Shown: positions 27,541 to 36,832 of the stretch, piece by piece
How positions within the stretch are numbered: position 1 is the stretch's first letter
Layout: each line of letters starts with the position of its first letter
Source: an uncultured Helicobacter sp.
Lineage (GTDB): Bacteria > Campylobacterota > Campylobacteria > Campylobacterales > Helicobacteraceae
Assembly: GCA_944325775.1 (NCBI GenBank)
Contig: CALVBL010000007.1
Location: forward strand, 5,538 to 69,537
Direction: 5' to 3'
Length of the DNA stretch: 64,000 nt
Translations under genes and position numbers: made by a program
Notes under the pieces: model-generated
The model's input: the letters and a program-made list of their open reading frames with translations, nothing else
Told to the model about the DNA's origin: nothing
Database searches by the model: none

Positions 27541-29751
27541 ATGAAAGATTCTCATATCTCTCTGATAATGCGTATAATCGTGCTGTGTGCATTTGCGCAT
27601 ATGGCTATGTGTGCGAAAGAGCAAAGAAAGCATTTGCGAGATTCTGTGAGCACTTTTTCGACATTAGAAAGCGATGTGGCTCATATACATGGGAATGTGA
27701 GTGTAGTGGGTGCTAAAGATATCCAGCAATCCCCCAACACCAAACTCACAGATACGATCAAATCCCTCTCTGGCGTGCGAATCCAAAATGATGTGGGCTT
27801 CAATCCACGCCCAAATATTATGATACGCGGGATTAATCGTGGCACGCTTATTATGCTTGATGGGGTGATTCTTAGTGATTTGGAGGGTGAGAATAGAATC
27901 CTAAACCAACTCTCGCTCTATGATGTGCAGCGTGTGGAAGTGGCGCGCGGGAGCTTCTCTAGCCTCTATGGTGCAGGAGCTATCGGAGGCGTGGTGCAGT
28001 TTATCACCGCTATGCCCAAAGGTTTTGAATCCCAAGTGCTCGCAGGCTATGGTAATGAGCTGGTACGTGATAGTGCCGATACCAATCTCTTTAGATTCTA
28101 TGCCTCGGTGGGCGATGCACTGCTGCAAGGGCGGCTGCGCTTAAAACTTAGTGGTGGCTATACCCAAAGTGGTGGCTATGCGAGTTTCCCTGCCTATCTA
28201 TCGCCCACAGATTCTAGCCTTGTGAATAATCCCAACCTTAGTGGCTACTATACCGACAAAGCGGGCAATCATATCATCGGAACGGGTGGCAAGCGCGCCT
28301 ACCAAACCTATGATGTGCGCCTCAAGGCAGAGTATGATATAGGCGATTCTGGACTGCTATCGGCAATGGCAAGCGTGTCAAATCACACCTATGATTTTGG
28401 GCATTTTAAAAGCTATCTCTATGATAGCACTACGCAGCGTCCCACGCATCTTATCAATGGTAAGGATTATTTTGTCGGTTCGGGGCTAGGGGGTATGGGG
28501 GATTATACGCATATTTTGGGCAGCCTTAGCTACACGCACACTATGGGGGCAGATTCACTACTCAAAGCCTCCTTCTCAAGCCTCACGCTCCTTAGCCTTT
28601 GGCAAGATGCCAATCGTGATCTAGGGGGTGATCGCTATGGTGGAGCGGGCAGTACGCAAGATATAGATTCAACTAGTAATTATCTTGATGTCCTTTTTCG
28701 CACGCGGTTTTTGGAGCGACATACGCTGAGTACTGCGGCGCAGTTTCGCTACTACACCTACACCCAAAATCAACGCCATATGGCAAATTGGCGCGATTGG
28801 CACACACGCCTTGATAGCTTCAGGGGCTTTGGACAGAGGGCTTTTGTCGCCTCGGGTTATGTACAGATAGATTCTAAATGGTATGAGAATCTCTCTAGCA
28901 ATTTCGGTGTGCGTTATGATTATTGGCACAACTATGATGGATATTTTTTTAACCACGAATCGCCCACACAAAATCGCGATAATATAGAATCTAGCGCCTC
29001 GATCCTAAGCCCAAAACTTGGGGTTTCTTGGCGTATTGCTTCGGATTGGCTGCTTAAATCCAGTCTTGGCACAGGCTTTAGAATGCCCACCTTACGCGAT
29101 ATGTATCAATTCACCCACGCAAGCAATGTCTGGGCGATAAACCCCGATCTTACCCAAGAGCGCGCGCTAAGCTTTGAAATAGGGAGCGAGTATCGCGGAG
29201 AGTGGCTTGGTGTGAGTGCGTATTATTTCCACACAGAGCTGTGGGATATGATCTATCGCGCGGGGAGTGGCACACAGACGCACCCATGGCAGTATGTCAA
29301 TGCAGGACTTGGGCGCATACAGGGCATAGAACTAGAGGGCAAGCTAGCACTAAGTGAGAATCTAAGCCTAGAGGCGAGCTATAGCTTTACCAATGCACGG
29401 ATCTTGCAAAACTCCGCCATGCCCTACACAGAGGGCAAACAGCTCGCTGGCGTGCCTAGACATATGAGTAGCCTTACACTCAAATACTTGCCTACAATAG
29501 GTTTTTATGGCGTGGCATGGGCGTATTATGCACCTGCGTTTTTTAGCGATGATAGAAATTCCCCGCCGCTAAGCAACACCTATGGGTATTATGAGAGTCA
29601 GTTTAGTCTCAATGCGAAAGTGGGCTATGTGTGGCGAAATGGCATAGATATTTCTTTGAGTGGGTATAACCTCACAAATAATCGATATTATGATTTTTAT
29701 CGTGTGGCTGGGGCAAGCGTGTATGCGCAAATCGTGTATAAACTACAATAA
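27541..29751 (+). CDS. TonB-dependent outer-membrane receptor
   Basis: About 736 residues from ATG 27541, which gives a signal peptide (LIMRIIVLCAFAHMAMC); an in-frame ATG at 27520 is possible. The plug domain contains IKSLSGVRIQNDVGF, PNIMIRGINRGTLIMLDGV and VEVARGSFSSLYGAGAIGGV. The barrel ends with NLTNNRYYDFYRVAG and a terminal IVYKLQ. It imports a substrate across the outer membrane using TonB energy. Being divergent from nikA across about 80 bp, it is probably the outer-membrane partner of the nickel importer. Other Helicobacter have TonB receptors for nickel. Haem or cobalamin are alternative cargoes. Confidence 0.88.
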   Translation: MKDSHISLIMRIIVLCAFAHMAMCAKEQRKHLRDSVSTFSTLESDVAHIHGNVSVVGAKDIQQSPNTKLTDTIKSLSGVRIQNDVGFNPRPNIMIRGINRGTLIMLDGVILSDLEGENRILNQLSLYDVQRVEVARGSFSSLYGAGAIGGVVQFITAMPKGFESQVLAGYGNELVRDSADTNLFRFYASVGDALLQGRLRLKLSGGYTQSGGYASFPAYLSPTDSSLVNNPNLSGYYTDKAGNHIIGTGGKRAYQTYDVRLKAEYDIGDSGLLSAMASVSNHTYDFGHFKSYLYDSTTQRPTHLINGKDYFVGSGLGGMGDYTHILGSLSYTHTMGADSLLKASFSSLTLLSLWQDANRDLGGDRYGGAGSTQDIDSTSNYLDVLFRTRFLERHTLSTAAQFRYYTYTQNQRHMANWRDWHTRLDSFRGFGQRAFVASGYVQIDSKWYENLSSNFGVRYDYWHNYDGYFFNHESPTQNRDNIESSASILSPKLGVSWRIASDWLLKSSLGTGFRMPTLRDMYQFTHASNVWAINPDLTQERALSFEIGSEYRGEWLGVSAYYFHTELWDMIYRAGSGTQTHPWQYVNAGLGRIQGIELEGKLALSENLSLEASYSFTNARILQNSAMPYTEGKQLAGVPRHMSSLTLKYLPTIGFYGVAWAYYAPAFFSDDRNSPPLSNTYGYYESQFSLNAKVGYVWRNGIDISLSGYNLTNNRYYDFYRVAGASVYAQIVYKLQ

Positions 29752-29760
29752 GGAGCGGGC

Positions 29761-31911
29761 GTGAAAGAGAATAGGGCAGTGGAAAAACGATTTTGGGCGG
29801 ATATGGGGGAGGTGTATAGAATCTATGAAGAGAGTATGCGGGAGCATTATAGATTCTATGAAGTAGTTTCTGCTATGCAGGAAAATACCTCCTTGGGTAA
29901 TCATTCCACAGATTTGGCAGGTTTGGAGGCAGTCATCACCACCCCTCTCTCGCATAAAACAAACGATACACAGAATCTAAGAAATATTTGTGAAAATGAG
30001 AATCTAACTAACACAGAATCCACAAAATCCAAAACCAATTTAGAATCCCACAAAGCACAACTACAAACACTCTGCACCAAGCTCAATATCTCCCCCACAC
30101 GCGAGCATTTTGTCGCGCTTATAGAGCGTATCGTCAATCTCCGCGAAGAGGCGATCCTAGAAGTGCTCAAATCCCTCAATAAATCGCCCACAGAGATCGC
30201 CAACGCACGCGCTATGCTGCTGGAGTATGTCAGTGCGTATTACGCCAGCGCGCACGCTAAGCTACTTACACATATAGAATCTAAACAGCTGCTCACGTCA
30301 TTTTATCGTGAGATCCTTGCTAGCACCTATCGGATCGGGTTGTGTATGAATGCGTTTTTTGCGCGCTGGGATAGGGAGTTTATCCATGGGATCAACACGC
30401 GGCTTGGCGAGCTCTTTAGCTTTGAAGAAGCACTAAATCTCCTAGAACCCACGATGGAGCGCGATAGCGCAGGTAATAATGTCCAGCGCACCTACTCTTT
30501 GCCATGCCACCCGAGTACAACACTCACGCGTGAGAGCAGATTCTCCTGTGTGCCATATATGGAGGCTTTCCCAAGTGAAGTGGGAGCAATCATAGAGGCG
30601 ATAGATTTAAGCGTGCGCAATCTTAAAGGTTTAGAAGATGAAATCTTTGATCGCTCACAAGCCTATATAGAATATCTCACAGCACTCAAAAACGCGTGGG
30701 CTTGCACAGATAGCGCGCAACTTATAGAATCTTGGCGCGCGGTGGATTATGCGTGGATGCGCATCGATACGCCTTTGCAAATCGGGCATCCGCTGGAGTA
30801 TTACGAGGATATTTATCGCCATGGGGTGGCACCAGAGTGGGATCTACGCCTCTGCACGCCTGCGGATAATAAGGGCATATACGCGCTTGATGTTGCTCAA
30901 GGTATCAAAAGCACCTTTGCCTTGCTTGCCACACATTTGGGGCTTAGCTCGCAAAGCAGGGCGTTTGTGGAGCATAGCCTAGCGCGCAGTAAGGTGTATG
31001 AATCTATCCCGCTATTGTTTTTTGGCGCGGAGAATAATGGACTTTTTAGCGCGCAGGTCGTGCCAAATGATGAAATCGTGAGCAAAAAAGAGGGCAAGAA
31101 AATCTTTGCTTTTCCCTTGCGTATCATTGCTCAAGCCCGTGCTAAGCCACAAATGCGCCTGAGCTATGAGTTTTTTAGCAAAGAATTTATCGCACGGGGT
31201 CGTGAGGTGCTTTTCTATAATGAGAATCTCTGGCATAGCGTGTATGATATCAGCACTAATGGGCATGAGTTTGGGCATATTTTGTGGATTGATGAGAGCA
31301 GCGAAGAGGCGATGAATGGTAGTGGGGAGTTCAAAAACATCGAGGAGTTTAAGGCGACAAGCGGGGGGATCATCGCGTATTTGCTAAACTTTAGCCCGAT
31401 TGCTAAGATTTTGCGAGATGCACTCGTGGATTCAGAGCTAGTGTGCTTAGATATACAGCGCTATACCCAAGCACTGGAGCGAAGCGAGGAGGTGGATCGG
31501 CAGATATGGGAAGCACTCTTTGATGATTGTATAAAGCGCGCGGTGGGGTTGATGGCGTGGCGTGAAAATCTCGAGGTGCGTCCGTATTACTGCGAGGGGA
31601 TTATCCATCTGTGCGGTATGTTTGAGAGTGACGTGCTGGTCTTTGATGAATCTAGGGAGTTTGGCAAGCTTGAAATCAATCGTGTGCGCTATGTGAATCT
31701 AGCACTATGGTATGTGCGCACATATCTGGATCTTGCGGCGCATTATCGCGACAAAAAAGACGCCAAGCTGTGGCTGGAGCGATTTTGTATCAATGAGCAA
31801 AGCAAGGGTGTGTCTGTACTATGTCCGCGCACTAGCGCACTTGTGGAGCATTATTTCGCGCGCTATGTGGCTATCGGACAGGAAATATATTGGCAAAGCC
31901 CACAGATTTAG
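29761..31911 (+). CDS. ciaB: Invasion antigen B homologue (CiaB) with HExxH motif
   Basis: 716 residues, starting at GTG 29761 behind AAGGAG and 9 bp after the TonB receptor stop. It matches my memory of Campylobacter CiaB over blocks such as IGHPLEYYEDIYRHGVAPEWD, LFSAQVVPNDEIVSKKEGKK and FKNIEEFKATSGG. CiaB is reported as a flagellum-exported invasion factor in C. jejuni. Residues 502-506 read HEFGH, a zinc-metalloprotease-type HExxH, with conserved Glu residues about 28 positions on. An N-terminal Asn/Thr/Ser/Glu-rich stretch (about 45-100), encoded partly by GAATCT-type words, makes it longer than the roughly 610-residue C. jejuni protein. No signal peptide is seen. Confidence 0.85.
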   Translation: MKENRAVEKRFWADMGEVYRIYEESMREHYRFYEVVSAMQENTSLGNHSTDLAGLEAVITTPLSHKTNDTQNLRNICENENLTNTESTKSKTNLESHKAQLQTLCTKLNISPTREHFVALIERIVNLREEAILEVLKSLNKSPTEIANARAMLLEYVSAYYASAHAKLLTHIESKQLLTSFYREILASTYRIGLCMNAFFARWDREFIHGINTRLGELFSFEEALNLLEPTMERDSAGNNVQRTYSLPCHPSTTLTRESRFSCVPYMEAFPSEVGAIIEAIDLSVRNLKGLEDEIFDRSQAYIEYLTALKNAWACTDSAQLIESWRAVDYAWMRIDTPLQIGHPLEYYEDIYRHGVAPEWDLRLCTPADNKGIYALDVAQGIKSTFALLATHLGLSSQSRAFVEHSLARSKVYESIPLLFFGAENNGLFSAQVVPNDEIVSKKEGKKIFAFPLRIIAQARAKPQMRLSYEFFSKEFIARGREVLFYNENLWHSVYDISTNGHEFGHILWIDESSEEAMNGSGEFKNIEEFKATSGGIIAYLLNFSPIAKILRDALVDSELVCLDIQRYTQALERSEEVDRQIWEALFDDCIKRAVGLMAWRENLEVRPYYCEGIIHLCGMFESDVLVFDESREFGKLEINRVRYVNLALWYVRTYLDLAAHYRDKKDAKLWLERFCINEQSKGVSVLCPRTSALVEHYFARYVAIGQEIYWQSPQI

Positions 31912-31952
31912 CTACAATTACACTCTTAATCCCCCTACCTTAAAGGATTTGC

Positions 31953-33113
31953 GTGATTCACTTGCGACTTTTTTTTGTGGTTGTCCTGCTTATAAGTATA
32001 GGCGTGGTGATGTGCTACTCGCTCTCGGTCTATCCGGTGGGGTTTTTTGGCTATGGGGAGTTTCACTTCTTCATACGGCAATTTTTTGTCGCATGTATGG
32101 GGATTTTGCTGATGTGGCTTCTCGCGCAGCTTGATCCCGGTTCTAGTTTCAAAAAGCTCGGTTGGCTGCTCTTTATCACTTCTTTGGTTCTTATGATTGG
32201 TATGCATTTTTTGCCAAGCTCGTTGGTGAGCTCGGCAGGTGGGGCTAAACGTTGGATAAAACTGCCTAGTTTTTCACTCGCGCCATCGGAGTTTTTTAAG
32301 ATCGGGTTTGTGTATTTTTTGGCATGGAGCTTCTCGCGCAAATTCGGTATGCACACGCCTATGAGCCTCAAAAGTGAAATTAAGCTTTTTATCCCCTATT
32401 TCTTTTTATTTTTAGTGGCAGTCGTGCTTATCGCGGTGCTCCAAAATGATCTTGGGCAAGTGATCGTACTCGCACTCACACTTGGATTTATGCTGCTTTT
32501 TGCGGGGGGGAGTTTGCGCTTTTTGGGATTGCTCTTGCTTATCACGATTGGTATCGGGCTTGTTGCCATCATCACAAGCCCACACCGCATTATGCGTGTC
32601 AAGCTCTGGTGGGCAAATGCACAAGATTCTATCCTAGGGCTACTTCCACAAGCATGGGCGCAATCCCTGCGCATCGAGAATCTCCCCGAACCTTATCAAA
32701 TCTACCACGCCACAAATGCTATGTATAACGGGGGATTTTTGGGCAATGGCTTGGGCGATGGGCTCATTAAGCTGGGGTTTTTAAGCGAAGTGCATACTGA
32801 TATGGTGCTAGCGGGGATCGCTGAAGAGCTGGGTTTTTTGGGGGTTTTTGGTATCGTGGGGCTCTTTGCTGTGATGATTTTTTATATTTTCAAAATCGCT
32901 AATAGGATTCAAAACACAATGTATTATCTCTTTTGTGTTGGGGTCGCGCTACTTTTGGCGTTTTCATTCATCATCAATGCCTTTGGAATCGCTGGGATCA
33001 CGCCTATCAAGGGCATTGCCGTGCCATTTTTGAGTTATGGAGGCAGCTCACTGCTAGCAAGTTGCCTTAGTCTAGGGATCGTGCTTAGCATCGCACGCAA
33101 GGCAAAGCTCTAG
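31953..33113 (+). CDS. ftsW: Peptidoglycan glycosyltransferase FtsW (SEDS family)
   Basis: 386 residues with about ten membrane helices. SEDS motifs include GGAKRWIKLPSFSLAPSEFF, TDMVLAGIAEELGFLG and GIAVPFLSYGGSSLLASC near the end. FtsW polymerises septal peptidoglycan with its partner PBP. The GTG start at 31953 follows AAAGG with 7-base spacing. A run of 7 G at 32514-32520 lies within the GGS codons; it is shorter than the switching tracts elsewhere. RodA is the alternative. It converges with trmL, overlapping by 4 bases. Confidence 0.88.
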   Translation: MIHLRLFFVVVLLISIGVVMCYSLSVYPVGFFGYGEFHFFIRQFFVACMGILLMWLLAQLDPGSSFKKLGWLLFITSLVLMIGMHFLPSSLVSSAGGAKRWIKLPSFSLAPSEFFKIGFVYFLAWSFSRKFGMHTPMSLKSEIKLFIPYFFLFLVAVVLIAVLQNDLGQVIVLALTLGFMLLFAGGSLRFLGLLLLITIGIGLVAIITSPHRIMRVKLWWANAQDSILGLLPQAWAQSLRIENLPEPYQIYHATNAMYNGGFLGNGLGDGLIKLGFLSEVHTDMVLAGIAEELGFLGVFGIVGLFAVMIFYIFKIANRIQNTMYYLFCVGVALLLAFSFIINAFGIAGITPIKGIAVPFLSYGGSSLLASCLSLGIVLSIARKAKL

Positions 33114-33580
33114 CACAGTGTCTTATAGCCTCCATTCTGTCGCAACACCTCATAGAGCACCGCACCCACGCAAGTGGCGAGATTGAGACTACGAGCGATG
33201 GGCGCCATCGGTAGGCGATAGACCTGTGCGCTGTATGTGCGCAATATCGCCTCATCTATGCCCGCGTCCTCACGCCCAAAATACAAATAGCTCTCATCAC
33301 AAAATCGCGCATCGTAGTGAATCTGCCGTGCCTTGGTGCTGAAGAAAAAATGATTTGTAGAATCTATGGGGTAGTGTTCCCAAAACTGCGTAAGATTCTC
33401 CCACTCTCTTACCTCCAAATGTTGCCAATAATCAAGCCCTGCGCGCTTTAGTTCCTTTTGGGCAGTGCTAAAACCTAGGGGTTTGATGAGATGAAGTGTG
33501 GATTGTGTGGCGACACATAGGCGCCCGATGTTGCCCGTGTTTTGTGGGATTTGGGGCTGGATAAGCACAATGTGGGTCAT
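33110..33580 (-). CDS. trmL: tRNA (cytidine/uridine-34 2'-O)-methyltransferase TrmL
   Basis: 156 residues of the SPOUT (SpoU) class. Signatures: IVLIQPQIPQNTGNIGRLC at the N-terminus, YLYFGREDAGI in the middle and the knot motif ARSLNLATCVGAVLYEVLR at the end. It methylates the wobble nucleotide of certain leucine tRNAs. The stop overlaps the ftsW stop region, a tail-to-tail arrangement. Confidence 0.9.
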   Translation of the reverse strand: MTHIVLIQPQIPQNTGNIGRLCVATQSTLHLIKPLGFSTAQKELKRAGLDYWQHLEVREWENLTQFWEHYPIDSTNHFFFSTKARQIHYDARFCDESYLYFGREDAGIDEAILRTYSAQVYRLPMAPIARSLNLATCVGAVLYEVLRQNGGYKTLC

Positions 33581-33653
33581 AAGTCCTCCTTGTATTCTTA
33601 GATTCTAAAACAGAGAAAATAGAAAAACCTAAAAGAGAAATTTTGGATTATTT

Positions 33654-34325
33654 TTACTCATGAGTCTTTAGATATTTGGCGCACTCCACTAGAGCCTTCT
33701 TGCGGTGAGAAATTTCATTTTTAGATTCGATCTGCGCGAGGGTGGTTTGCTCATAGCCATCAGGCACAAATATCGGATCATAGCCAAAGCCTCCATTGCC
33801 CTGTGGCGTGGTGATGACCTTACCCCCACACACACCTTGAAAGTTACGATGTATAGCTTGCCCACCAATGCATCCCATCAGACAGACATTAGCGACAAAT
33901 TGAGCACGAGATTCACTTATATCGCGTGATCGTAGCTCATACACCACACGCGTGAGATTGAGTGCATCAAGTGATAGATCTTGCAAGCGCGTCTTTTCCT
34001 CCTGCCAGCTACCATCTCCAAACTCTATAAGACTAAATCGTGCGCTATAGATCCCCGGAGCACCGCCCAGCGCATCTACACACAGCCCGCTATCCTCACT
34101 TAGCACCAGAGATTCGCCCTCTCCACGCACAAGAGTGAGCATTTCATAGACTGCCTTTGCCTTGATAGTGGCATTTTGCTCAAAGCTCGCTCCATTTTCC
34201 TCGATCTCAAAGGGGCTTAGAATCTCACTAAGATTCACAATCTCAATATGCGGCAACATCGTGGCAAAAATGGCTTTGATCTCGGCTTTTTTGTGTGGAT
34301 TGGAAGTGGCTAGAATGAGCTGCAT
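33654..34325 (-). CDS. rdgB: XTP/dITP diphosphatase (RdgB/HAM1)
   Basis: 223 residues. It begins LILATSNPHKKAEIKAIF and contains SEDSGLCVDALGGAPGIYSA, the HAM1/RdgB substrate-binding loop, and GNGGFGYDPIFVPDGY. It removes non-canonical purine triphosphates from the nucleotide pool. The gene stands alone between trmL and a tRNA gene on the same strand. Confidence 0.93.
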   Translation of the reverse strand: MQLILATSNPHKKAEIKAIFATMLPHIEIVNLSEILSPFEIEENGASFEQNATIKAKAVYEMLTLVRGEGESLVLSEDSGLCVDALGGAPGIYSARFSLIEFGDGSWQEEKTRLQDLSLDALNLTRVVYELRSRDISESRAQFVANVCLMGCIGGQAIHRNFQGVCGGKVITTPQGNGGFGYDPIFVPDGYEQTTLAQIESKNEISHRKKALVECAKYLKTHE

Positions 34326-34362
34326 AAATGTCCTTGTGTGTGTAGGTAAAAGAAGCTTAGAG

Positions 34363-34439
34363 TGGTGTCCCCGACGCGATTCGAACGCATGACCTCTCGA
34401 TTAGGAATCGAACGCTCTATCCAGCTGAGCTACGAGGAC
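34363..34439 (-). tRNA. tRNA-Arg (anticodon CCU)
   Basis: On the minus strand a 77-nt cloverleaf begins GTCCTCG and ends CGGGGAC-A-CCA, with CCA encoded. The D-arm is GCTCAGCTGGATAGAGC and the T-arm has GTTCGAATC. The anticodon stem (TTCGA/TCGAG) encloses the loop TTCCTAA, giving anticodon CCT, which reads AGG (Arg). Confidence 0.92.
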
Positions 34440-34512
34440 AAATAAATGTGGGGATTTTACTTAGATTTTTGCTACAAATCAATAAAACTACATTTTTTTA
34501 TCTTTTTTCCCC

Positions 34513-34518
34513 TATAAT
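34513..34518 (+). promoter_or_regulatory. Likely -10 box of the gapA-pgi operon
   Basis: TATAAT lies 30 bases before the gapA ATG, in an A/T-rich stretch with T-runs upstream, as is usual for Helicobacter housekeeping promoters that lack a strict -35 box. Confidence 0.5.
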
Positions 34519-34548
34519 ATGGGGATATTTCATCATTAAAGGAGCATT

Positions 34549-35535
34549 ATGTCGGTTAAAGTTGCTATCAATGGAACAGGGCGGATCGGGCTATGCACAG
34601 CGCGTATCATCGGTATGAGGACAGATATAGAGCTTGTCGCACTCAATACCACCGCACCTATAGATACTCTTGTGCATTTGTTGCGCTATGATTCGGTGCA
34701 TAGACACTATGAGGTCCAAAAGCTCGATGATCACACGATCCAAATAGGCAATAACAAAGTCGCCATTCTATCAGACAGAGACCCTGCAAAGCTAGATTTT
34801 AGCGCGTATGGCGCACAAGGCGTGATAGAATGCACGGGTAAATTCAATTCTCTGCAAGCCTCAAGTGCGCACATCAGAGGTAGTGTGCAAAAAGTGATTA
34901 TCTCTGCACCAGCAGATGAAACGCCAACTTTCGTATATGGGGTCAATCACGCGCAATACAAGGGCGAGAATGTGATCTCAAACGCCTCTTGCACCACCAA
35001 CTGCCTCGCGCCCATCGCCAAAGTCTTGCACGATGCCTATGGGATACAAAGCGCACTGATGACGACTATCCACAGCTACACAAACGATCAAAATGTACTT
35101 GATGTCAAGCATAAGGATATTCGCCGTGCGCGTGCCGCCGCGCTCAATATCATTCCTACAAGCTCTGGTGCGGCTAAGGCGGTAGGATTAGTGATCCCCG
35201 AGCTTGTGGGGAGATTCAATGGGTTTGCCGTGCGCGTGCCAACCCCAGATGTGAGTCTCGTAGATCTAAGTGTGAATCTAAACAAGGTAGCGGACAAAGA
35301 CGCTATCAACGATCTCTTTAGGCAAGTCCAGCACACAAGTATGAAAGACATCATCTATGTAGATGATGAAAAATGCGTCTCAAGTGATTTCATCGGATCA
35401 CCTTATAGCGCGATATTTGTACCGGATAAGACCTTAGTGATTGGCAACAGCGCGAAAATCCTAGCATGGTATGATAATGAGATGGGCTACTCTACGCGCC
35501 TTGTGGATATGAGCGTGTATGCACTCACACATTGA
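34549..35535 (+). CDS. gapA: Glyceraldehyde-3-phosphate dehydrogenase, type I
   Basis: 328 residues. The NAD(P)-binding start is VAINGTGRIG, the catalytic centre SNASCTTNCLAP (Cys148), and the C-terminal YDNEMGYSTRLVDM is typical. AAAGGAG precedes the ATG. It is followed after 14 bp by pgi, forming a small central carbon operon. Since many Helicobacter run this pathway mainly in the gluconeogenic direction, that role is likely but inferred. Confidence 0.96.
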   Translation: MSVKVAINGTGRIGLCTARIIGMRTDIELVALNTTAPIDTLVHLLRYDSVHRHYEVQKLDDHTIQIGNNKVAILSDRDPAKLDFSAYGAQGVIECTGKFNSLQASSAHIRGSVQKVIISAPADETPTFVYGVNHAQYKGENVISNASCTTNCLAPIAKVLHDAYGIQSALMTTIHSYTNDQNVLDVKHKDIRRARAAALNIIPTSSGAAKAVGLVIPELVGRFNGFAVRVPTPDVSLVDLSVNLNKVADKDAINDLFRQVQHTSMKDIIYVDDEKCVSSDFIGSPYSAIFVPDKTLVIGNSAKILAWYDNEMGYSTRLVDMSVYALTH

Positions 35536-35549
35536 TTTAAGGACACATA

Positions 35550-36785
35550 ATGCTAACTTTCAAACAATTCTTTGCCCTTAGCGGCGACATCGATCCAGTC
35601 TTTAAATCTATCAAAGAGGAACGACTTAAATCCACAAGTGGATACTATGAGCTGCCTTTTAGCAAAAAGGCATTGCAAGATTCACGGCACTACATCAAAA
35701 AACACAAAGAGCTAATCGCCAAGTTAAAAAACCTCGTCATCATCGGTGTGGGTGGAAGCTCACTAGGGCTTAAGGCTCTAGATTCCATGCTTTGCTCTTT
35801 GCCCCAGCGCAATGCCATCAAATTGCGCTTTTTAGAATGCACCGATAGCCTTGCGACACAAAACACACTCAAAAAACTCAAACTCAAAAACACGCTCTTT
35901 ATCGTGATTTCTAAAAGTGGCAGCACGATCGAGACCGCCTCACTTCTCAAATATGTGCTAGAGACCTACGATCTACTCCAACCCAAAAACAAATCCCACC
36001 TCCTAGCCATCACCGATACCAATTCACCGCTCCAGCAATGGTGCCAAAAGCAAAAAATCGCCTTTGTCAATATCGATAAAAATGTGGGTGGGAGATTTTC
36101 GGTGCTAAGTAGCGTGGGGATTTTACCTCTGATGATATTAGGATATAAGACTAAAGAGATCCTAGCGGGTGCGCGTGAGATCGCCACAAGGTTTTTTGAG
36201 CGTAAGGAGGATCATATCCTACACAAAGCCCTCTATATGGTGCGACATCGCGAGCAATACCCTATAAATGTGCTTTTTTCATATTCCAGTGCGCTAAAGG
36301 AATTTAACGCATGGTATGTGCAGCTGTGGGCAGAGAGCCTAGGCAAACTCAATACTGATAAACAGCCTGTAGGACTCACACCCATCGCACTGGTGGGAAG
36401 TATAGACCAGCATTCGTTTTTACAGCTCATCGTGCAGGGTCCGCAGGATAAAAGTGTCACATTTATCGCGCTAAACCCCAAGCACCAACTCAAACCACGC
36501 ATTCCCAAGATGAAACTAGAGTTTTTAGAATCGAGCGATTTTATCAATGGTGCGAGTTTCGCCACTCTGCTAGATAAACAGTGCCTAGCGACTATGCAGA
36601 CTCTCCAAGCCCAAGAGATTCCCACAGATTCCATCGTGCTTGATAGGATTTCAGAGTACAATGCCGGTGCGCTTGTGATGTATTATGAACTTCTAACTTC
36701 GTGCGCTGGATGTGCGCTGGGGATAGATACTTATGATCAGCCCGGCGTGGAGTTTGGAAAGACGCGATTGCGGGAGATGTTTTAG
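35550..36785 (+). CDS. pgi: Glucose-6-phosphate isomerase (short form)
   Basis: 411 residues, close to the short Campylobacter-type Pgi and shorter than the roughly 545-residue H. pylori enzyme as I recall. SIS-domain motifs are GVGGSSLGLKALDSM and VISKSGSTIETAS. The C-terminal signature ALGIDTYDQPGVEFGK carries the catalytic lysine region. It interconverts glucose-6-P and fructose-6-P. Its ATG follows AAGGA. A short inverted repeat containing AGAATCT (about 36793-36812) follows the stop. Confidence 0.94.
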   Translation: MLTFKQFFALSGDIDPVFKSIKEERLKSTSGYYELPFSKKALQDSRHYIKKHKELIAKLKNLVIIGVGGSSLGLKALDSMLCSLPQRNAIKLRFLECTDSLATQNTLKKLKLKNTLFIVISKSGSTIETASLLKYVLETYDLLQPKNKSHLLAITDTNSPLQQWCQKQKIAFVNIDKNVGGRFSVLSSVGILPLMILGYKTKEILAGAREIATRFFERKEDHILHKALYMVRHREQYPINVLFSYSSALKEFNAWYVQLWAESLGKLNTDKQPVGLTPIALVGSIDQHSFLQLIVQGPQDKSVTFIALNPKHQLKPRIPKMKLEFLESSDFINGASFATLLDKQCLATMQTLQAQEIPTDSIVLDRISEYNAGALVMYYELLTSCAGCALGIDTYDQPGVEFGKTRLREMF

Positions 36786-36832
36786 GGGGATTATAGAATT
36801 TAGAATCTATAAAGAATTTTTCTACAAATATT

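Noticed and set aside
29890..29945. Third copy of the YigZ/spacer repeat inside ciaB
   Set aside because: GGCAGTCATCACC resembles GGTAGTCATTACC, but the match is too short to call by eye.
32514..32520. 7-G run in ftsW as a phase switch
   Set aside because: It is shorter than the active tracts, falls in conserved Gly codons of an essential gene, and the frame is intact.
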